Shown one piece after another: positions 6,734-16,261 of a DNA stretch of 39,716 nucleotides. The translations under genes and the position numbers were made by a program. Source of the stretch: Pseudomonadota bacterium (GTDB taxonomy: Bacteria; Pseudomonadota; Gammaproteobacteria; Acidiferrobacterales; Acidiferrobacteraceae); NCBI GenBank assembly GCA_021819125.1, contig JAKARW010000010.1:4120-43835 (forward strand), given 5' to 3'. The notes under the pieces were generated by a model. That model did no database searches. It was not told the origin of the DNA and was given only the letters and a program-made list of their open reading frames with translations. Numbering within the stretch: the stretch's first letter is position 1; each line of letters begins with the position of its first letter.

Positions 6734-8410
6734 ATGTCTTCGATACCCGATACCACGCGCCCCCGCCCCCATTGGCTGTCCGATGTCGTTCTTGTCACGT
6801 TCGTGGCGGCCGTGTTTTTTGGGATCATGCTGGGGACCCGCGAGCTCGGTGTGCCCGACGAGGCCCGCTATTCGGAGATTCCGCGGGAGATGGTAGCGAG
6901 CGGCCACTACATCACGCCCAGGCTCGATGGCGTGCTGTATTTCGAGAAGCCGCCGCTCTTTTACTGGCTGCAAACCGTCTCCATCCACCTGTTTGGCCTT
7001 AACCAATGGTCCATGCGATTCTGGACCGCGTTCTTCGCGGTGCTGGGCTGCGTGGCGGTCTACGTCACCGGGCGGTCGCTTTACAACCGGCGCACCGGGC
7101 TTTTGTCGGCCCTGGTCCTTGGGACCTCACTGCTCTACTTCGGGATGGGGCACATAGTCACCCTCGACATGACCGTCTCGGTGCTCGTGTCCCTCAGTCT
7201 TTTCGCCTTTATGCTCGCCTACCGCGCGCCGCCTGGCCCGGCGCGGCGGTGGGGGATGTGGGCGGCCTTTCTGTGGGCGGCGCTTGCGACACTCACCAAG
7301 GGCTTGATCGGCATCGTGTTCCCGATGATGGCGATCGGTCTTTGGATCATCGCCCTCTGGGATTGGCCGATCTTAAAGCGCATGTATCTGCCGACCGGGT
7401 TCGCGCTCTTTTTGCTGGTGGCCGCGCCCTGGCATGTTCTGATGCAGTTGAGGCACCCGACCTTCCTGCACTACTACTTTGTCCGCCAGCATTTCGAACG
7501 CTACCTCACGAGCGTCGCGCACCGCTATCAGCCGTTTTGGTATTTTCTGCCCATACTCCTCGCGGGTATCCTGCCGTGGACGGCCTTCATCGTCCAGGCC
7601 GCGCGGCTCCATCTGGGCTTTGCCTGGCGCGATCGCCGCCGCCACGCCGAGACCCTGTTGCTCGTGATCTGGGTGGTCTCGATATTCGTTTTCTTCTCGG
7701 CCTCCGATTCCAAGCTCGTCCCTTACATCCTGCCGGTGTTCCCGCCGCTTGCCATCCTCATCGGCCGCTACCTCGATGATCGCTGGGATAAGGCCTTGGG
7801 ACGCGCCGACCGTTGGGCCTTTCGCGCGATCGCGCCCGTGGGTACGGCGCTCGGTGCCGCCGCCGCGTTCATCGTTCCGGCGACGCGACCAAGCCTCGAG
7901 CCGCACACCATGACGATCGCCATGGAGGTGCTTGGCGCCACCTTGGCCTTGAGCGCGATCGCCGCCACCTGGGCCGGTCTGAGACGCGGTTTTGCCTCAG
8001 GCGTGGTGGTGCTTGCGATCGGTTTCAGCCTTTTCCTGCTTGGCGTCAACGCCTCCGCCCCTTATCTCGATACGCGTACGGTCAAGGCCTTGGTGTTGAG
8101 GCTTCGCCCGCGCCTTACCCCAAACGCGATTGTCGCGTGTTATGGCTGGTACTATCAGGATGTGCCGTTCTACCTGCGCCGGCGGGTCGAGGTGGTGAAC
8201 TACAAAGGCGAGCTCGGTTATGGTACGACCTTGGAAAAGACCCCGTGGATCATGCGCGGCCCGGCGTTCTGGCGGCAGTGGGACAGCGACCGCGCGGTCT
8301 ATATGGTGACCAGTCGTCCGACTTATGAGCGGCTGCGCGCGCGCGGTATCCCCATGCACATGGTGGCGCAGAACGCCTTCAACGTCGTTGTCGGCAACAA
8401 GGCCTCCTGA
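6734..8410 (+). CDS. arnT: Undecaprenyl phosphate-alpha-L-Ara4N transferase (lipid A modification)
   Basis: A GT-C glycosyltransferase (558 residues) that moves 4-amino-4-deoxy-L-arabinose from undecaprenyl phosphate to lipid A phosphates on the periplasmic face. After the first membrane helix comes PDEARYSEIPREMVASGHY, the ArnT/PMT acidic loop, then FEKPPLFYW. About 12 hydrophobic helices follow, with a C-terminal periplasmic domain (YYQDVPFYLRRRVEVVNYKGELGYG) as in ArnT. The next six genes are all arn genes, which supports ArnT over other PMT-family proteins. No good Shine-Dalgarno is seen before the ATG. It opens the operon; no PmrA or PhoP box was recognised in the 168 bases upstream. Confidence 0.93.
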   Translation: MSSIPDTTRPRPHWLSDVVLVTFVAAVFFGIMLGTRELGVPDEARYSEIPREMVASGHYITPRLDGVLYFEKPPLFYWLQTVSIHLFGLNQWSMRFWTAFFAVLGCVAVYVTGRSLYNRRTGLLSALVLGTSLLYFGMGHIVTLDMTVSVLVSLSLFAFMLAYRAPPGPARRWGMWAAFLWAALATLTKGLIGIVFPMMAIGLWIIALWDWPILKRMYLPTGFALFLLVAAPWHVLMQLRHPTFLHYYFVRQHFERYLTSVAHRYQPFWYFLPILLAGILPWTAFIVQAARLHLGFAWRDRRRHAETLLLVIWVVSIFVFFSASDSKLVPYILPVFPPLAILIGRYLDDRWDKALGRADRWAFRAIAPVGTALGAAAAFIVPATRPSLEPHTMTIAMEVLGATLALSAIAATWAGLRRGFASGVVVLAIGFSLFLLGVNASAPYLDTRTVKALVLRLRPRLTPNAIVACYGWYYQDVPFYLRRRVEVVNYKGELGYGTTLEKTPWIMRGPAFWRQWDSDRAVYMVTSRPTYERLRARGIPMHMVAQNAFNVVVGNKAS

Positions 8411-8412
8411 CC

Positions 8413-8778
8413 ATGCGCTATCTGCCGATCATCTTCTTTGGCGTTTTTCTGAACGCCGCAGCCCAGCTCGTATTGAAGGAAGGGATGCGGCGTATCGGCT
8501 ACTTCGCCTTCGATTGGGCCAATATCATCCCTATCGGCCTACGCATCGCTTTGAACCCGTTCGTGTTCGCGGGTCTTGTGATCTATGTCATAAGTTTTGT
8601 GGTTTGGCTGCTCGTGCTCTCGCGCGTCCAGGTGAGCTTCGCTTACCCCATGCTGAGCCTTGGCTATATCATGAATGCGGTAGCGGCCTACTATCTCTTT
8701 CAAGAGGCGCTCACGCCGACCCGGCTTGCCGGGATCGGCGTCATCATCCTCGGCACTTACCTCATCACAAGGAGCTGA
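8413..8778 (+). CDS. SMR-type flippase subunit for undecaprenyl phosphate-L-Ara4N (ArnE/ArnF-like)
   Basis: A 121-residue inner membrane protein with four hydrophobic helices of the small multidrug resistance/EamA fold. In E. coli, ArnE and ArnF form a pair that flips undecaprenyl phosphate-L-Ara4N to the periplasmic side. Here a single gene sits in that role between arnT and arnB. It starts 2 bases after arnT and ends 1 base before arnB, so translation is coupled. The sequence starts LPIIFFGVFLNAAAQLVLKEGM, the usual helix 1 of this group. A homodimer is the simplest reading; a second subunit elsewhere in the genome cannot be excluded. Confidence 0.85.
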   Translation: MRYLPIIFFGVFLNAAAQLVLKEGMRRIGYFAFDWANIIPIGLRIALNPFVFAGLVIYVISFVVWLLVLSRVQVSFAYPMLSLGYIMNAVAAYYLFQEALTPTRLAGIGVIILGTYLITRS

Positions 8779-8779
8779 C

Positions 8780-9946
8780 ATGAGCGATTTTGAGGGCGAA
8801 TTTCTCCCCTTCTCGCGCCCCACCTTGAGCGAGGAAGCGATTGCCGAGGTCGTAGCCTGCCTGCGTTCGGGCTGGATCACCACCGGGCCTCGCGTCAAGC
8901 GGTTCGAGGAGGACCTTAAGGCCTATACCGGCGCACCGTTCGCGCTCGCCTTGTCGTCGGCGACCGCCGGCCTGCATCTTGCGCTCGCCGCCCTGCATTT
9001 GGCCCCCGGCGAGGAGGTGATCACCTCCCCCATGACCTTTGCCGCGACCCTGAACACCATTGTGATCGCCGGTGGTCGGCCGGTGCTGGTCGACGTCGAG
9101 GCCGATGGCTACAACATCGACGTCAGCCGTATCGAGGCGGCCATCACACCGCGCACGCGCGCGATCGTACCGGTCCATTTCGCGGGGGTGCCCGTGGATC
9201 TCGATCCTTTGTACGCGCTCGCCGCCCGACATGGTCTGCGGATCATAGAGGACGCAGCGCATGCCATAGGAACCGAATACAAGAACCGGCGTATCGGCGC
9301 TTTCGGCGACACCCAGGTCTTTAGCTTCCACCCCAACAAGAACATCACGACTGGCGAAGGCGGAGCCGTCATGACATCCGATGAGGGTCTTGCCGCCCAT
9401 GTCGCATTGGCGCGTTTCCATGGGATGGATCGCGAGGCCTGGAACCGGTTCGGCAAGCAAGGGTCCGCGCACTATGAGATCGTCGCGCCCGGGTTCAAGT
9501 ACAACATGATGGACATGCAGGCCGCATTGGGCCTGCACCAGCTGCCGGCCCTCGAGGGCTTCATTCGTCGCCGCACCGAGCTTGCCGAGCGTTACCGAAA
9601 GTCTCTCGCCGGCTGGCCGCAGTGGGACCTGCCGACTTCGCCCCATTATGACCATCGCCCAGCCTGGCATCTGTTCGCGCCATTATTGAACCCCACCGCC
9701 GCGGGTATGGACCGGGAGCGTTTCATGGCCGAGATGAAGGCCCGTAACATTGGCACGGCCATTCATTACCGCGCGGCCCACCTCTACCCCTACTACCGCG
9801 ACCATTATGGCTTTCAGTTGGGTGATTTCCCGCGCGCCGAAAGTATCTCCGACCGCATCGTAAGCCTGCCGCTCTTTCCCGCCATGACCGACGCCGATCA
9901 AGACCGCGTGATCGCGGCCATGGCCGACGTCTTTGCCCGGACCTGA
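8780..9946 (+). CDS. arnB: UDP-4-amino-4-deoxy-L-arabinose aminotransferase
   Basis: A PLP-dependent sugar aminotransferase of 388 residues (DegT/DnrJ/EryC1 family). It converts UDP-4-keto-arabinose to UDP-L-Ara4N with glutamate as donor. The N-terminal FLPFSRPTLSEEAIAEV and SGWITTGPRVKRFE are typical of ArnB. The PLP Lys lies at 187 in FSFHPNKNITTGEGG, preceded by EDAAHAIG. Length and Lys position match E. coli ArnB (K188). The start at 8780 has AAGGAGC directly upstream; longer frames would run into the preceding gene. Followed by arnC after 3 bases. Confidence 0.95.
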   Translation: MSDFEGEFLPFSRPTLSEEAIAEVVACLRSGWITTGPRVKRFEEDLKAYTGAPFALALSSATAGLHLALAALHLAPGEEVITSPMTFAATLNTIVIAGGRPVLVDVEADGYNIDVSRIEAAITPRTRAIVPVHFAGVPVDLDPLYALAARHGLRIIEDAAHAIGTEYKNRRIGAFGDTQVFSFHPNKNITTGEGGAVMTSDEGLAAHVALARFHGMDREAWNRFGKQGSAHYEIVAPGFKYNMMDMQAALGLHQLPALEGFIRRRTELAERYRKSLAGWPQWDLPTSPHYDHRPAWHLFAPLLNPTAAGMDRERFMAEMKARNIGTAIHYRAAHLYPYYRDHYGFQLGDFPRAESISDRIVSLPLFPAMTDADQDRVIAAMADVFART

Positions 9947-9949
9947 TCC

Positions 9950-10891
9950 ATGCGCCCGTACCTTAGCGTCGTGGTCCCTGTCTTTAACGAGGAGGAGAAC
10001 CTAAGACCCCTGTTCGCGCGCCTCGTGGCGGCCTTGGACGCCATGGGCCGGCCCTACGAGATCGTATTTACGAATGATGGCAGCGCCGACCGCTCGGGCG
10101 AGATCCTGCGGGAACTCCATGCGGCGCGCCCCGCGCAGGTGAGGGTGATCGATTTCAATGGCAACTTCGGCCAGCACATGGCGATCATGGCGGCCTTCGA
10201 GCATGTGCGCGGCGATGTCATCGTGACCCTGGATGCGGATCTTCAGAACCCGCCCGAGGATATCCCGCGGCTTGTCGAGAAGATCGAGCAGGGTTTCGAT
10301 GTCGTCGGTGGTTACCGGCGCGATCGCCAGGACACCTGGTTTCGGCGCAATGCCTCACGCCTCATCAACGTGATACGGGCGCGCATCACGCGCATCAAGA
10401 TGCGTGACCAGGGCTGCATGCTGCGCGCCTACCGACGCCACATCGTCGATAGCATCGCCACCAGTGGCGAGGTCTCCGCGTTCATCCCGGCGCTCGCCTA
10501 TAGTTTCGCGACCAATCCGACCGAGATCGAGGTGGCGCATGCGCCCCGCGCGGCCGGCCACTCGAAGTATCACATCTACAATCTCCTGCGCCTGAACTTT
10601 GATCTCATGACCGGTTTTTCGCTGGTCCCGTTGCAGGTCTTTACCATGCTCGGTTTCGCGGTGTCGCTGCTAAGCGCCGTCCTGGTCCTCTACCTCTTGT
10701 TGCAGCGCATCTTCGTCGGGCCCGAGGTCCAGGGTGTATTCACGCTCTTTGGCATCATGTATTTTCTCGTCGGGCTTGGGATCTTCGGGCTTGGGATCAT
10801 CGGTGAATACATCGGCCGGATTTATCTCGAGGTCCGCAAACGCCCGCGCTTTGTGATCCGCGAGGTCATACAGGCCGTCGATGACGAGTAG
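9950..10891 (+). CDS. arnC: Undecaprenyl phosphate-4-deoxy-4-formamido-L-arabinose transferase
   Basis: A GT2-family glycosyltransferase of 313 residues. It transfers formylated Ara4N from UDP to undecaprenyl phosphate at the inner membrane. The catalytic domain shows SVVVPVFNEEENL, NDGSADRSGE and the metal site TLDADLQNPPED. Two C-terminal membrane helices (about 230-255 and 265-290) anchor it, as in the DPM1/ArnC group. Unlike polyprenol mannose synthases it sits squarely in an arn operon, which decides the call. Its end overlaps the next gene by 11 bases. Confidence 0.93.
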   Translation: MRPYLSVVVPVFNEEENLRPLFARLVAALDAMGRPYEIVFTNDGSADRSGEILRELHAARPAQVRVIDFNGNFGQHMAIMAAFEHVRGDVIVTLDADLQNPPEDIPRLVEKIEQGFDVVGGYRRDRQDTWFRRNASRLINVIRARITRIKMRDQGCMLRAYRRHIVDSIATSGEVSAFIPALAYSFATNPTEIEVAHAPRAAGHSKYHIYNLLRLNFDLMTGFSLVPLQVFTMLGFAVSLLSAVLVLYLLLQRIFVGPEVQGVFTLFGIMYFLVGLGIFGLGIIGEYIGRIYLEVRKRPRFVIREVIQAVDDE

Positions 10892-11798
10892 CGCGCGCGT
10901 TATCGTTTTCGGCTATCACGAGGTCGGCTATTGCGGCCTTGAGTGGCTGCTGTCCCACGGTGTCAGCGTTGCGGCGGTCTTCACGCACGAGGATGACCCG
11001 CGGGAACGGATCTGGTTTAGGTCGGTTGCAGGCCTTGCGCGCGACGCCGGGGTGCCGGTTTTTACCCCCTCGTCCCTGAAAGATGCAGCGATTGTCGCGC
11101 GGATTTCCGAATGGCGCCCGGATGTGCTCTACTCGTTTTATTATAGGAACATGATTGCGCGCGAGATCTTGGCGATCCCGCGCCGGGGCGCCTTCAATAT
11201 GCATGGGTCGTTGTTGCCGCGTTATCGCGGGCGGGTACCCATCAATTGGGCGATCATTCACGGCGAACAAGAGACCGGAGCGACCCTCCATCACATGGTC
11301 GCGCGCGCCGATGCCGGTGATATAGTCGATCAGGAGGCCTGCCCTATCGATCCCGACGACACCGCCCGCGACGTCTTTATGAAGGTTACAAAGGCCGCGG
11401 TCACGGTGCTTGCGCGCACCCACGACGCCATCGTCGCCGGGTGTGCGCCGCGACGCGTCCAGGACGAAAGTCAGGCGACAACCTTTGGCGGCAGGAAGCC
11501 CGAGGACGGGCGCATAGACTGGGATCGCGACGCGGTCTCGATCTACAACTTCGTGCGTGCGCTGACCGAGCCCTATCCGGGGGCCTTTAGCGTGGTGCGC
11601 GGGGCGCGTTTCCGGATCTGGTGGGGCCGACCGGTCGTGCTCACCGCAAAGGACCGCAAGCCTCCAGGGTGTGTCATTTCCGTGGAGCCGCTGATCATAG
11701 CGACCCGGGATGGGGGGTTTCGGGTGGAGAGGTTCGAATGGGTCGAGCCAAACGCCCCGGGCGGTCGGGATTTCATCATTGGGGAGCAGGTCGGCTGA
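10881..11798 (+). CDS. arnA: UDP-L-Ara4N formyltransferase, stand-alone ArnA N-terminal domain
   Basis: A 305-residue protein equal to the formyltransferase half of E. coli ArnA. It adds a formyl group from 10-formyl-tetrahydrofolate to the amine of UDP-L-Ara4N. The catalytic triad is in place: N106 and H108 ([16 protein letters not shown]) and D144 (RADAGDIVD), matching N102, H104 and D140 of E. coli. The C-terminal OB-like domain follows and the protein stops at 11798. In enterobacteria this domain is fused to the UDP-glucuronate decarboxylase; here that half is the next gene, 38 bases on and with its own Shine-Dalgarno. It starts inside the end of arnC. Confidence 0.93.
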   Translation: MTSSARVIVFGYHEVGYCGLEWLLSHGVSVAAVFTHEDDPRERIWFRSVAGLARDAGVPVFTPSSLKDAAIVARISEWRPDVLYSFYYRNMIAREILAIPRRGAFNMHGSLLPRYRGRVPINWAIIHGEQETGATLHHMVARADAGDIVDQEACPIDPDDTARDVFMKVTKAAVTVLARTHDAIVAGCAPRRVQDESQATTFGGRKPEDGRIDWDRDAVSIYNFVRALTEPYPGAFSVVRGARFRIWWGRPVVLTAKDRKPPGCVISVEPLIIATRDGGFRVERFEWVEPNAPGGRDFIIGEQVG

Positions 11799-11836
11799 CG
11801 CGCGGCCGGACCCCGTCATCATCTTGGAGGAGCGTA

Positions 11837-12871
11837 ATGGCCTTGAAAGTCCTGATTCTAGGTGTCAATGGATTCATAGGTAACAGCCTGACCCAGACCA
11901 TTCTCGATCAAAAGGACTGGGAGGTCTACGGCATGGACATGCATAACGACAAGCTCGAGACTTGCCTTGGCAATCCGCGTTTCCATTTCGTGGAAGGCGA
12001 TATCACGATCAATCGCGAGTGGATCGAGTATCAGATCAAGAAGTGCGATGTCGTGTTGCCCCTGGTGGCTATCGCCACGCCCGCCACTTACGTCACAGAC
12101 CCCCTGCGGGTCTTCGAGTTGGATTTCGAGGCCAATCTCGATATCGTGCGCCATTGCGTGCGCTACAAGCGCCGCGTGCTGTTTCCCTCGACGTCCGAGG
12201 TCTACGGCATGAGCACTGATACCCCCTTCAACGAGGAAACGAGCCATCTCGTTTTGGGGCCCATCCATAAGCAACGCTGGATCTATTCATGCTCAAAGCA
12301 GCTCATGGACCGCGTCATTTATGCGTATGGCAAGGAGGGCCTGCCGTTTACTTTGTTTCGCCCCTTCAACTGGATCGGGCCCAAGCTCGACAACATTCTC
12401 GAGCCCAAGGAGGGGAGCTCCCGAGTGCTCACCCAGTTTCTTGGGAATATCTTGCGTGGCAAGGATATCCAGCTTGTCGACGGCGGCAATCAAAGGCGCA
12501 GCTTCACATACATCGATGATGGCGTCGACGCGCTGCTGCGCATCATAGAAAACCGCGACGGCTGCGCCGACGGCCGCATCTTCAACATCGGCAACCCGGC
12601 CAACGATTGCTCCATCAAGGAGCTCGCCGACGCGCTCGTGGCCCTGGTCCGGTCGTATCCCCGATATGCGGCGCTCGCCGAGCAGGTGAAAATCGTGGCG
12701 GTGAACTCGAAAGAGTATTATGGCGAAGGCTACCAGGACATCTTGACGCGCGTGCCCTCGATCGAGAATGCCCGCAATTACCTCGGCTGGGAGCCGCGCA
12801 CCGATCTTAACACCGCCCTGAAGAAGACCCTGGACTACCATCTGGGCCGCCCGTCGCAAGAACTGCAATAA
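11837..12871 (+). CDS. UDP-glucuronate decarboxylase, stand-alone ArnA C-terminal domain
   Basis: An extended-SDR enzyme of 344 residues equal to the dehydrogenase half of ArnA. It oxidises and decarboxylates UDP-glucuronate to UDP-4-keto-pentose using NAD. The Rossmann glycine motif is [10 protein letters not shown] near the N-terminus. Catalytic residues align with E. coli ArnA: S120, E121 (STSEVYG), Y150 and K154 (YSCSK), and the Arg in [11 protein letters not shown] corresponding to R619. The ATG at 11837 has TTGGAGG six bases before it. It is a separate gene, not a frameshifted fusion: a stop, a 38-base gap and a Shine-Dalgarno separate it from the formyltransferase. Its substrate comes from Ugd, encoded in this window. 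Confidence 0.93.
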   Translation: MALKVLILGVNGFIGNSLTQTILDQKDWEVYGMDMHNDKLETCLGNPRFHFVEGDITINREWIEYQIKKCDVVLPLVAIATPATYVTDPLRVFELDFEANLDIVRHCVRYKRRVLFPSTSEVYGMSTDTPFNEETSHLVLGPIHKQRWIYSCSKQLMDRVIYAYGKEGLPFTLFRPFNWIGPKLDNILEPKEGSSRVLTQFLGNILRGKDIQLVDGGNQRRSFTYIDDGVDALLRIIENRDGCADGRIFNIGNPANDCSIKELADALVALVRSYPRYAALAEQVKIVAVNSKEYYGEGYQDILTRVPSIENARNYLGWEPRTDLNTALKKTLDYHLGRPSQELQ

Positions 12872-12875
12872 CAGG

Positions 12876-13790
12876 ATGCCCGATATCGCAATCGCCATAA
12901 AGGTCGACGTGGACACCGAACGCGGCACACGCCTCGGTGTCCCGGCGCTCGCCCGGGTCTTCGATGAGCTCGGGATACGCGCCACCTTTTTCTTTTCCGT
13001 GGGCCCCGACAACACCGGACGGGCCTTGCGGCGGGTCTTTCGTCCCGGGTTCCTGAAAAAGGTCAGGCGCACGAGCGTCGTCGGTACCTATGGCGTACGC
13101 ACTTTGTTAAATGGCGTATTGTGGCCGGGCCCGCATATTGGCCGCCGCCATGGCGATGTCATGCGCGCCACCCGTGACGCCGGCCACGAGGTCGGCATCC
13201 ATTGCTACGATCACATCCGTTGGCAAGATGGCTTGCCCCGTATGCGTCTTGCCGAGGTGCGAGACGAGTTTGGCCGGGCGCGCACGGAATTCGCGCGTAT
13301 CTTCGGGGCGCCGGCGGCGGCCGCGGCGGCCGCCGGCTGGCAGGCTGATGCCCAGAGTCTTCAAATCTACGACGAGGCGGGACTTGCCTACGCGAGCGAC
13401 ACGCGTGGCAGCACGCCGTTTTTCCCGGTGGTCCGCGGCCGGCGTTTTCGCACACTTCAGATCCCCACGACCCTTCCGACCCTAGACGAGCTCATGGGCC
13501 GTCCCGACTTCCCCGACGAGCTGCTCGCCACGCACTACTTTTCCCTGCTCCATCGCAATGCGGTCAACGTCATGACCGTGCACGCCGAGATCGAGGGCAT
13601 GGCCAAGCGGGATTGGTTCCGCGAATTCCTGACGCGCGCCGTGTCCATGCGCGTCCAGTTCCTGACGTTGGCCGAGGTAGCCCAGACGGTATTGGCGGCG
13701 CCTGACGAGGTCGTCGTAAGCGAGCTCGTCCAAGGCGAGATCGACGGTCGTTCGGGGATGCTCGCCGTCCAAGGCGGCGCTATCGCGTGA
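12876..13790 (+). CDS. arnD: 4-deoxy-4-formamido-L-Ara-phosphoundecaprenol deformylase
   Basis: A NodB-type polysaccharide deacetylase of 304 residues. It removes the formyl group from undecaprenyl phosphate-linked formamido-arabinose before flipping. It has the metal-site Asp motif KVDVDTERG, then GHEVGIHCYDH with the two His ligands and the Arg/Trp following, and AAGWQADAQS. An alanine run (PAAAAAAAGW) just before GWQAD is longer than I expect for the family. It starts 4 bases after the decarboxylase gene and its TGA overlaps the GTG start of hrpB by 4 bases. With it the arn pathway from UDP-glucuronate to lipid A-Ara4N is complete. Confidence 0.92.
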   Translation: MPDIAIAIKVDVDTERGTRLGVPALARVFDELGIRATFFFSVGPDNTGRALRRVFRPGFLKKVRRTSVVGTYGVRTLLNGVLWPGPHIGRRHGDVMRATRDAGHEVGIHCYDHIRWQDGLPRMRLAEVRDEFGRARTEFARIFGAPAAAAAAAGWQADAQSLQIYDEAGLAYASDTRGSTPFFPVVRGRRFRTLQIPTTLPTLDELMGRPDFPDELLATHYFSLLHRNAVNVMTVHAEIEGMAKRDWFREFLTRAVSMRVQFLTLAEVAQTVLAAPDEVVVSELVQGEIDGRSGMLAVQGGAIA

Positions 13791-16261
13791 ACGATCCAAG
13801 GCCCGATGCGCTGCCGGTCGGTGCATGCATCGGCGGCCTCAGGGCCGCGCTGTCCGGCCATAACGTGGTTCTCCTGTCGGCGCCGACTGGCAGCGGCAAG
13901 ACTACGATCATTCCCCCCGCGTTGCTCGATCTCCCGGTCCTCGGCTCACGAAAGATCCTCATGCTCGAGCCGCGCAGGCTTGCCGCGCGGCTTGCGTGCG
14001 AATGGATGGCGGCCGCCATCCACGAACGCCCCGGTGCCACCATCGGTTACCGCACGGGCTATGAGACCGCGGTCTCCAAGGCGACTCGTATCGAGGTCAT
14101 GACCGAGGGCGTATTGACGCGCCGCTTGCAGCGCGACCCCGAGCTTGCCGACACCGGCCTTGTGATCTTCGATGAGGTCCACGAGCGCCATCTGGCGACA
14201 GACCTGGGTCTTGCCCTGGTTCGCGACATCCAATCGAGCCTGCGTCCGGATCTGCGCGTCTTGCTGATGTCCGCGACCCTCGCCGGCGCGGCGTTCGCCC
14301 GCCACTTCCCGGATGCCCCTCTCGTGGAATCGCAGGGCCGGCAATTTCCGGTGGCGATCGAGTACCTGCCAAAGGCCGTCAACGCGCGCCTCGATCGGCT
14401 TGTGCGCGACGGTGTAGCGCGCGTCCTTGCCGTCACTCGCGGCGATGTGCTGGTGTTTTTGCCGGGTATGCGCGAAATCGCGCAATGCGAGCGCGCATTG
14501 GCCGGCGATATGGCAGCCATGGGTATGGGGCTTGCCCGCCTCCACGGCGCGATGTCGGTGGCAGAGCAGGACCTGGTGCGGGAACCGGACGGGCCGCGAC
14601 GCGTGATCCTTGCAAGCGCCGTGGCCCAAAGCAGCATTACCTTGCCGCGCGTCGATGGTGTCGTGGATGCCGGTCTTACGCGCACCGCCTGTTTCGATCA
14701 TGCCAACGGTTTCGCGCGCCTCGTCACCTCTTTGGCGAGCCAGGATATCGCCGATCAGCGCGCCGGACGTGCCGGACGCGTGCGCCCCGGCCATTGCCTG
14801 CGTCTATGGACGCAAGAGGATCAGCGCGGCCGACCACGTTTTGCGCGCCCGGAGATCGAGCAGGCCGATCTCAGCGGATTGGCGCTCGACCTTGCCGCCT
14901 GGGGCACGCCGGACGCCACTGGCTTGCATTGGCTTACGCCGCCCCCATCCGCGGCCCTGACGGCCGCGCGCCGGGCCCTCCAGGAACTTGGGCTTGTCGC
15001 CTCGGACGGCTCCATCACGGCCGCCGGGGGCCGTACCGTAGATCAGGGGTTCACCCCGCGCCTGGGGGCGATCCTGGCTTGTGCCGAGCGCGCGCACCAC
15101 CCCCTGGTGTGTGCCCTGGCAGCCATTCTTGACGAGCGTAGCGCGATCCGTGATCGCGATGATGTCGCGATCGCGACCCAGTTGGCGTGGCTGCGGGAAC
15201 ACCCGGACTCGGCGGGGGCCGAACGCATGCGGCGTCTGGCCCGGCGGATCCACGCGCCCGCCTGGAATGGCGAAGGCGCAAGCGATGACGAGGTGGCGCG
15301 GCTGCTCATGGGCGCCTACGCCGATCGTATTGCCGTGCGCGTGGAGACCGGGGAGGCGGCGGTCTTCAAACTCGCCTGCGGCCCACGCGCGAGCCTTTCG
15401 CTGGCCGATCCATTGAGCCGCCAGGAGGCGCTTCTCGCGCTCGTGGTCGAAGAGACCGCTCAGGGCCCATGGATCCGCCTGGCGGCCCCGCTTTGCGGAC
15501 CGGCATGGGCGCGTGCACAGTCATCCGCAGTCGAGTGCCTGCGGGTGCGCTGGGATGAGCGCGCCTCTGTCTTTGCCGCGCACAAGGAACGGTGTCTGGG
15601 CGACATTCGTCTGCAGGTGCTTGCGTGCGCGGTTCCCCCGGATGCGGATTTCCTGGGGGCCCTGGAGGCCGCAGTGCGACGCACGGGTCTTACGGCACTG
15701 CCATGGACGGAGGAGGCGCTGGCCCTGCGCGCGCGGCTTACATGGATCGCATCCGTGCGACCCGAGGAGGGCTGGCCCGATGTCAGCGATGCCGCGCTCG
15801 TCTCTCACGCCGCCCGCTGGCTGGCGGCGGCTGTCGTTGCCTCTGCGGGAAAGAATGCCGGGGTGTCGGTGGATGTGGCCCGCGGCCTGCGGTGCGGGTT
15901 GCTTTCACCCACCCAGCAGCGCGACGCCGAGCGCCTGGCGCCGGGCATGGTGGCCCTACGTTCCGGCCGCCGCTATGCCGTGCGCTACCCCGAAGGCGGC
16001 CCTCCGGTGCTCGCCGCTCCCTTGCAGGAGTTCTTCGGGATGACCGAGACGCCGCGACTTAACGCCGGCCGGACCGCGGTCACGGTAGAGCTGCTGTCGC
16101 CCGCGCGCCGGCCGCTCCAGGTGACCTCCGACCTCTTGAACTTTTGGCGAACCGGCTATCCCGATCTCAGGCGCGCGCTCGCGGCTCGCTATCCACGCCA
16201 TGAGTGGCCCCCGGACCCGCTGTCTGTTCCGCCCTATCGGCCGCGGGAGAGGAGGTCTTGA
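13787..16261 (+). CDS. hrpB: ATP-dependent helicase HrpB
   Basis: A DEAH-type superfamily 2 helicase of 824 residues, the usual size for HrpB. Motif I is APTGSGKTT (near residue 30), motif II is DEVHERH, motif III is MSATL and motif VI is QRAGRAGR. The long C-terminal region with [11 protein letters not shown] and the late [10 protein letters not shown] and [17 protein letters not shown] is the HrpB-specific domain. The RNA substrate is not established. The start is GTG, overlapping the arnD stop (GTGA), so translation is coupled to an unrelated operon. Its last 95 bases overlap the 3' end of bioB on the other strand. Confidence 0.95.
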   Translation: MNDPRPDALPVGACIGGLRAALSGHNVVLLSAPTGSGKTTIIPPALLDLPVLGSRKILMLEPRRLAARLACEWMAAAIHERPGATIGYRTGYETAVSKATRIEVMTEGVLTRRLQRDPELADTGLVIFDEVHERHLATDLGLALVRDIQSSLRPDLRVLLMSATLAGAAFARHFPDAPLVESQGRQFPVAIEYLPKAVNARLDRLVRDGVARVLAVTRGDVLVFLPGMREIAQCERALAGDMAAMGMGLARLHGAMSVAEQDLVREPDGPRRVILASAVAQSSITLPRVDGVVDAGLTRTACFDHANGFARLVTSLASQDIADQRAGRAGRVRPGHCLRLWTQEDQRGRPRFARPEIEQADLSGLALDLAAWGTPDATGLHWLTPPPSAALTAARRALQELGLVASDGSITAAGGRTVDQGFTPRLGAILACAERAHHPLVCALAAILDERSAIRDRDDVAIATQLAWLREHPDSAGAERMRRLARRIHAPAWNGEGASDDEVARLLMGAYADRIAVRVETGEAAVFKLACGPRASLSLADPLSRQEALLALVVEETAQGPWIRLAAPLCGPAWARAQSSAVECLRVRWDERASVFAAHKERCLGDIRLQVLACAVPPDADFLGALEAAVRRTGLTALPWTEEALALRARLTWIASVRPEEGWPDVSDAALVSHAARWLAAAVVASAGKNAGVSVDVARGLRCGLLSPTQQRDAERLAPGMVALRSGRRYAVRYPEGGPPVLAAPLQEFFGMTETPRLNAGRTAVTVELLSPARRPLQVTSDLLNFWRTGYPDLRRALAARYPRHEWPPDPLSVPPYRPRERRS

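Noticed and set aside
7006-7779. 257-residue plus-strand frame inside arnT
   Set aside because: Arg/Pro/His-rich composition of a shifted frame; arnT has clear family motifs across the same bases.
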